Assembly (NCBI RefSeq): GCF_029051645.1
Contig: NZ_JAACFS010000012.1
Coordinates: 1-64,000, forward strand
Length of the DNA stretch: 64,000 bases
Direction: 5' to 3'
Source: Bradyrhizobium sp. CSA112
Lineage (GTDB): Bacteria > Pseudomonadota > Alphaproteobacteria > Rhizobiales > Xanthobacteraceae
The notes below the pieces were generated by a model that was not told where the DNA came from, ran no database searches, and saw nothing but the letters and a program-made list of their open reading frames with translations. Of this stretch, positions 61,981 through 64,000 are shown piece after piece (within the stretch, counting starts at the first letter, position 1; every line of letters starts with the position of its first letter). The translations under genes were made by a program, and so were the position numbers.

Positions 61981-64000
61981 CTAATGCGCTGCGGGCGCTT
62001 GCGCCGCCTCCACCCCAGCCTTCTTCGCCTTCCGCTCCTTCAGCCAGTTCTCGAACCGCTGGATCACGACAAAGAACGTCGGCACGAACAGCACGGCGAG
62101 ACACGTCGAGGCCAGCATGCCCGAAAACACGGTGATGCCGATTGACTTCCGCGCATTGGCGCCGGCGCCGGTAGCGAGCACAAGCGGTACGACGCCGAGG
62201 ATGAAGGCAAACGACGTCATCAGGATCGGCCGAAAGCGGGCGCGCGCCGCGTTGACAGCGGATTCCAGCAGCGGCTTGCGGTCGCGCACGTGGAGTTCGA
62301 GCGCGACCTCCACGATCAGGATCGCATTCTTGGCCGACAGCGCGATCAAGAGGATGATGCCGATCTGGGTATAGAGGTTGTTCTCGATCCTCAATCCCGT
62401 CAGCACCGCCATCGGGCCGAGCAACGACAACGGCACCGCCAGAATGACCGAGATGGGCGCGTACCAGCTCTCATATTGCCCGGCCAGTACGAGATAGACC
62501 AGCAGCAAAGCAAGACCGAACGCCCAGTAGATTTGGCCGCCGACGACCTTCTCCTGGTACGACATCGCCGTCCATTCGAAGCCGGTGCCCTGCGGCAGTG
62601 TCTTGGCGGCGATCTCTTCCATCAGATTCATCGACTGGCCGGAGCTATAGCCCGTGGCCGGCAGACCGATGATGGTTGCCGACGGATAGAGATTGTAGAG
62701 ACTGATCAGCGACGGGCCGACCGCAGGCGTGATCTTCGCCACCGCGCCGAGCGGGATCATGTCACCCTGGCTGTTGCGCACCGTCAGCCTCTCGATATCG
62801 CGCGGCGTCAGGCGGAACTGCGCATCTCCCTGCGCGTAGACCTGGAAGGTGCGGCCGAACTTGTTGAACTGGTTGACGAAGCTCGAACCCATGTAGGACG
62901 ACAATGTCGAGAATATCTGATCGGTCGTGACATGCATGGTCTGGGCCTTGACCCTGTCAACCTCGACGTCGAACTGCGGCACCATTGAACGGAATGGCGA
63001 ACTGACCCGCTGCAACGCGCTCTGCGTCGCCGCATTGGAGACCATGGCGCTGGTGATGGCCTGCAGCTTGCCGAAATCGGAATTGCCGTCCCGGAGCTGC
63101 ACCTGCATCGCAAAGCCGGCAGCGTTGCCGATGCCCTGGATCGGCGGCGGCGGGACCACCAGGATCCGCGCTTCCTCGATCACGGACAGCTTCTCGTTTA
63201 GTCCTACGAACAGCGATCGCAGATCCTCGCCCTCACCGCGCGCGCTCCACTCCTTCAGGATCAGATAGGCCACGCCGGCATTGGCGAGGCTGGAAGAATT
63301 GTCGAGCGCCGAGATGCCGGCAATGGCGATCACCTGCTCGACGCCCGCCGCCTTGCCCGTTATTTCGCTGACCCGCGTCAGCACACGCTGGGTTCGATCC
63401 AGCGACGCGCCGTCGGGCAGTTGCACGGCCACCAGCAGATAGCCCTGATCCTCGATCGGGATAAAGCCGGTCGGCACCCGCGACAGGCCATAACCGCCGA
63501 TCGCGATCAGGATCAGCGCGCAGATTACCGAAACGTTGCTATGCGCGACCAGCCGGCTGATCAGCCGGCCATACCAGGCTTCGATACGGTTATAGACCGC
63601 GTTGAAGCCGCGGTAGAAGAAGTTGCGCTGCTCCGGCGGCGCGGGCGGGCGCAGCCATAGCGCGCACTGCGTCGGCTTCAGCGTCGCCGCGTTGATGGCG
63701 CTGAGCAGCGCGGTGGCGGCGATGACCAGCGCGAACTGCGCATACATCCGCCCCGTCAATCCCGGCAGGAACGCCGACGGCAAGAACACCGACACCAGCA
63801 CCAGCGTGATGCCGACGATCGGCGCAAACAGCGCGTCCATCGCGCTGATCGCGGCGTCATGGCCGGACATGCCTTTCTCGATGTTATGAGCGGCACCTTC
63901 GACCACGACGATCGCGTCATCCACGACGATGCCGATCGCGAGCACGATCGCAAACAGCGTCGAGATGTTGACGGTGAAGCCGAGCGCCGCCATCGCCGCA
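61981..64000 (-). CDS. RND efflux transporter permease, HAE1 type (5' end outside window)
   Basis: The visible 673 codons are the C-terminal two thirds of an inner-membrane RND pump of AcrB/MexB kind. The TM4 motif LAIGIVVDDAIVVVE carries the essential pair of Asp residues for proton relay. The second periplasmic domain, TM7-TM12 and the last segment KNAILIVEVALELHVRDRKP are complete, and the protein ends with EAAQAPAAH. It exports drugs or solvents with a membrane fusion protein and an outer-membrane channel, presumably encoded upstream and beyond the window. Confidence 0.95.
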   Translation of the reverse strand, partial: AAMAALGFTVNISTLFAIVLAIGIVVDDAIVVVEGAAHNIEKGMSGHDAAISAMDALFAPIVGITLVLVSVFLPSAFLPGLTGRMYAQFALVIAATALLSAINAATLKPTQCALWLRPPAPPEQRNFFYRGFNAVYNRIEAWYGRLISRLVAHSNVSVICALILIAIGGYGLSRVPTGFIPIEDQGYLLVAVQLPDGASLDRTQRVLTRVSEITGKAAGVEQVIAIAGISALDNSSSLANAGVAYLILKEWSARGEGEDLRSLFVGLNEKLSVIEEARILVVPPPPIQGIGNAAGFAMQVQLRDGNSDFGKLQAITSAMVSNAATQSALQRVSSPFRSMVPQFDVEVDRVKAQTMHVTTDQIFSTLSSYMGSSFVNQFNKFGRTFQVYAQGDAQFRLTPRDIERLTVRNSQGDMIPLGAVAKITPAVGPSLISLYNLYPSATIIGLPATGYSSGQSMNLMEEIAAKTLPQGTGFEWTAMSYQEKVVGGQIYWAFGLALLLVYLVLAGQYESWYAPISVILAVPLSLLGPMAVLTGLRIENNLYTQIGIILLIALSAKNAILIVEVALELHVRDRKPLLESAVNAARARFRPILMTSFAFILGVVPLVLATGAGANARKSIGITVFSGMLASTCLAVLFVPTFFVVIQRFENWLKERKAKKAGVEAAQAPAAH

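Overview
The window is GC-rich, densely coded chromosomal DNA of an alphaproteobacterium. Gene content, protein style and the intergenic palindromic repeats point to Bradyrhizobium or a close relative in the Nitrobacteraceae. I infer this from family recognition; no database search was run. No rRNA, tRNA, CRISPR array, phage or conjugation genes were seen. It is mostly a housekeeping and metabolic stretch, with small accessory patches between about 18.3-19.5, 33-37, 39-45 and 52-55 kb.

Layout. 0-9.3 kb: tail of an IS5-type transposase, an SDR oxidoreductase, a GT39-type membrane glycosyltransferase, lepA, a decayed GNAT fragment, an MFS transporter with an acyl-CoA-dehydrogenase-fold enzyme, and a PAS-GGDEF-EAL protein whose GGDEF site is degenerate. 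10-14 kb: murein endopeptidase mepA, a Spy/CpxP-like periplasmic protein, and the modABC molybdate importer. 14-23 kb: ilvD, a family III CoA-transferase, a GrdB/selenoprotein-B-like protein with CxxC, an orphan gene behind a block of repeats, a K+/H+ antiporter and an MscS channel. 23-32 kb: map, a Tat-exported MBL-fold hydrolase, radC, a TetR regulator divergent from a membrane protein plus methyltransferase pair with a perfect 24-bp palindrome between them, HdeD and LapA-domain membrane proteins, patatin and a GntP-type permease. 32-45 kb: DUF1326, a second Tat-type MBL hydrolase divergent from an AraC regulator, a GFA-family protein, a low-complexity DUF1236/peptidoglycan-binding protein, a saccharopine-dehydrogenase-like reductase, a polyaspartate mini-protein, an exported aldo/keto reductase with a DUF6064 protein, a radC remnant, and a TetR regulator divergent from DUF3237/NTF2-like genes. 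45-52 kb: an ECF42-type sigma factor with its DGPF/YCII partner, and a tightly overlapping five-gene operon (NMT1-type ABC importer, 2-hydroxyacid dehydrogenase, AprI/Inh-type inhibitor) divergent from a creatininase-family amidohydrolase. 52-64 kb: a small secreted protein, a large two-barrel porin, a GltB-like FMN protein, fpr, a translationally coupled ATP-grasp and FolC/Mur-ligase pair, an MDR oxidoreductase, and the 3' part of an RND efflux pump.

The best candidate for something undescribed is the pair at 58413-60727. An ATP-grasp protein carrying several cyanophycin-synthetase-like signatures overlaps by one base a FolC-like Mur ligase. Together they look like a split, rearranged counterpart of the single-chain ATP-grasp/Mur polymerase CphA. 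Other points of interest are the two TetR loci with visible operators, the CxxC homologue of selenoprotein B, a fused Omp25-like/OprB porin, and duplicated palindromic repeats, one of which supplies the stop codon of a gene.
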